Shown here: positions 7,091 to 8,444 of the stretch, piece by piece
How the letters are laid out: each line of letters begins with the position of its first letter
How positions within the stretch are numbered: the stretch's first letter is position 1
NCBI GenBank assembly: GCA_943332745.1
Contig: CALQQQ010000040.1
Coordinates: 1-8,444 of the forward strand
Direction: 5' to 3'
Source of the DNA: Opitutus sp. GAS368
GTDB lineage: Bacteria > Verrucomicrobiota > Verrucomicrobiae > Opitutales > UBA953
DNA length: 8,444 bases
Made by a program: the position numbers and the translations under genes
Notes under the pieces: generated by a model
What the model saw: only the letters and a program-made list of their open reading frames with translations
Databases searched by the model: none
Told to the model about the DNA's origin: nothing

Positions 7091-8386
7091 TTATTTCGAA
7101 TCGATGACCTTGAGCGAGAGATTCCGGAAACCGACCGGATCGCTGTGTCCGGCAAAGCCGAAGTAGCCGTGGGTGTTGTCTTTACCTGGGTGGGCGCTCT
7201 TACCCATCACCGTGGTCATATCGACTTTTGAAAGATCAGCGTCGAGAATGATATAACCGTTGAGTTCGACCTTGATGGTCGAACCGACGACGGTGGTTTC
7301 CTGGAAGTTCCATTCGCCGATTTCGCGTTGGTAGCCGCGCTGGGCGGCGACCATGCCGTAAGCCGAGCCGTGGACCTGTCGGGGGTCGAGCTTGCCCTTC
7401 ACCTTGTCGTAGTTGTCATCAAGCACCTGAAGTTCGCACATGCCGACGTAGGCCGTATTGCCTTTACCGGGGAAGCGGATGCAGAAGCCATTGTTGCCGC
7501 CGACGGGGATCTTGATCTCGGAGCGGACGGAGAAGTCCGTCAGGTCTTCCTTGTAGTAGAGGTTGCCGCCCTTCTTCGGCTTGCAGAAGATCGCGCCGTC
7601 GATGATCTCGTATTCATCGAGGGCACCGCGCCAATCGGATAGGTCCTTACCATCGAAGATGGACTTAAAGCCAGTCTTGCCGTGAGAAGCTAGGATTTGG
7701 TTAGCTTCGGCACCGCCGATTTCGCGGATAGCGATATTACGCCACTTGATCTGGGCGCCGTGGGTCTGGAGGCAGATCGGGCCCTTGGCCGGGATGGCCG
7801 ACTTGCGGTCGTAGTAGTTCTCAAGGATGGCGTGGTCGACGGTCTGCTTGCCGTTAAGCCAGACGCTCACGCGGGAGCCGACCATGAGGATGCGCATCGT
7901 GTTCCATTCGCCGGCGGGCTTGTCAGCCAGGACCAGCGGATCTTTACCGGGTTTGCCGGGGGAATTATTCCATAGGGCGCCGGAGCCGAGCTGTGCGTTA
8001 TGCTTGAACGCCTTTTCATCGGTCGGGTCCCAGATCTGGACCTGAGGGACTGCGCGGAGGTAGACGCCCGAGTCACCTTTAGGGGCCATGTTGTATTCAA
8101 GCACCAGTTCGATGTCGCCGTAGTCCTTGTCGGTCGTAGCGTAAGCGCCCGTACCCGGATTCACCAGTTCGCCATCCTTGACGGACCAATGTTGCGGGAA
8201 TTCGTCGCGCATCTTCTTCAGGACGGCGTCCTTCTTCTCGCCAGTTTGCTTGCCGACGGAATGGGGATTGTAGCCATGCCAACCAGCAAGGTCCTTGCCG
8301 TTGAAGAGCGGGGTGAAGCCGGCGGGAGGGGAATCCGCAAAGAGAGCGGAAGCCGCGACGGCGAGGAGGGTGGTGAGGAGACGCAT
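7091..8386 (-). CDS. Secreted tandem DUF1080 (3-keto-disaccharide hydrolase family) protein
   Basis: This 431-residue exported protein contains two DUF1080 domains of concanavalin-like beta-sandwich fold. The family (Pfam 3keto-disac_hyd) includes enzymes cleaving 3-keto-glycosides, but many members are uncharacterised. A signal peptide covers about residues 1-17 (MRLLTTLL to ALFA). Domain 1 runs about 24-223, opening FTPLFNGKDLAGW, with GDSGVYLR, VQIWDP, GEWN at 159-162 and ending RNIAIREI. Domain 2 runs about 240-428, opening FKSIFDGKDLSDW, with GNNGFCIRF, LQVLDD, GEWN at 357-360 and ending RNLSLKVI. The parallel motifs show internal duplication. The ATG at 8386 gives a complete signal peptide but has no Shine-Dalgarno; its leader is C/T-rich. 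A strong terminator follows the stop, so the gene is probably a separate unit from the PSD1-DUF1501 operon despite sharing its strand. Its substrate and whether both domains are active cannot be read from the sequence. Confidence 0.93.
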   Translation of the reverse strand: MRLLTTLLAVAASALFADSPPAGFTPLFNGKDLAGWHGYNPHSVGKQTGEKKDAVLKKMRDEFPQHWSVKDGELVNPGTGAYATTDKDYGDIELVLEYNMAPKGDSGVYLRAVPQVQIWDPTDEKAFKHNAQLGSGALWNNSPGKPGKDPLVLADKPAGEWNTMRILMVGSRVSVWLNGKQTVDHAILENYYDRKSAIPAKGPICLQTHGAQIKWRNIAIREIGGAEANQILASHGKTGFKSIFDGKDLSDWRGALDEYEIIDGAIFCKPKKGGNLYYKEDLTDFSVRSEIKIPVGGNNGFCIRFPGKGNTAYVGMCELQVLDDNYDKVKGKLDPRQVHGSAYGMVAAQRGYQREIGEWNFQETTVVGSTIKVELNGYIILDADLSKVDMTTVMGKSAHPGKDNTHGYFGFAGHSDPVGFRNLSLKVIDSK

Positions 8387-8444
8387 AGATCGAGGAAGGG
8401 AGGACAGGAGGGCCTGAGGGCAGGAGGGTTTAGAGGGGCTCGAG
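8387..8444 (-). other. C/T-rich leader of the DUF1080 gene with G-runs on the opposite strand
   Basis: These 58 bases lie upstream of the DUF1080 start. The coding strand is rich in C and T with repeated CCTCC-like runs, and no Shine-Dalgarno is present. The + (template) strand has G-runs at 8398-8400, 8410-8412, 8418-8420, 8426-8428 and 8435-8438. The last four are separated by loops of 5, 5 and 6 bases, which fits a G-quadruplex motif. No promoter elements are recognisable; the promoter may lie beyond the window. Confidence 0.45.

Noticed and set aside
8439..8444. The window ends exactly on CTCGAG, an XhoI site
   Set aside because: A six-base palindrome at a window edge can arise by chance, and no vector sequence is visible, so a cloning junction is not supported.
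1..8444. CRISPR, tRNA, rRNA, insertion sequence or phage signals
   Set aside because: No regularly spaced repeats, tRNA-like folds, transposase motifs or terminal inverted repeats were found on either strand.

Overview
The window is GC-rich and densely coded. It carries five apparently intact genes, and no tRNA, rRNA, CRISPR array or mobile element was seen. The protein families point to a member of the PVC superphylum, most likely Verrucomicrobiota and less likely Planctomycetota. The main reasons are a PSCyt1-PSCyt2-PSD1 cytochrome-like protein directly followed by a Tat-exported DUF1501 protein, a secreted type I sulfatase, a tandem DUF1080 protein, and start sites that mostly lack a Shine-Dalgarno sequence. 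This taxonomic call is inferred from gene content; no marker gene is present.

Layout. On the + strand, bases 1-801 encode a class I SAM-dependent methyltransferase that closely resembles the mycobacterial phthiotriol/phenolphthiotriol dimycocerosate O-methyltransferase family. It is followed after 33 bases by a secreted S1-type sulfatase (835-2364). The remaining genes lie on the - strand. A 31-base convergent gap separates the sulfatase from the DUF1501 gene (2396-3859). The DUF1501 start overlaps the stop of the upstream PSD1-type gene (3856-6984) by four bases (ATGA), so these two form a translationally coupled operon. A strong intrinsic terminator (7041-7069) then separates this operon from the DUF1080 gene (7091-8386), whose C-rich leader runs to the end of the window.

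How the genes may work together. Four of the five products carry export signals: Sec for the sulfatase, PSD1 and DUF1080 proteins, and Tat for DUF1501. They belong to families that PVC bacteria expand in loci thought to process complex, often sulfated, polysaccharides. The sulfatase could remove sulfate esters. The DUF1080 protein belongs to a family that includes 3-keto-glycoside-cleaving enzymes. The PSD1/DUF1501 pair has, to my knowledge, no established biochemical function, but it combines a haem-c-like module with an alkaline-phosphatase-fold protein. A shared periplasmic saccharide-degrading role is an inference. The window shows no glycoside hydrolase, transporter, regulator or sulfatase-maturation gene. 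The methyltransferase looks unrelated to this theme and may belong to lipid or polyketide biosynthesis encoded upstream.
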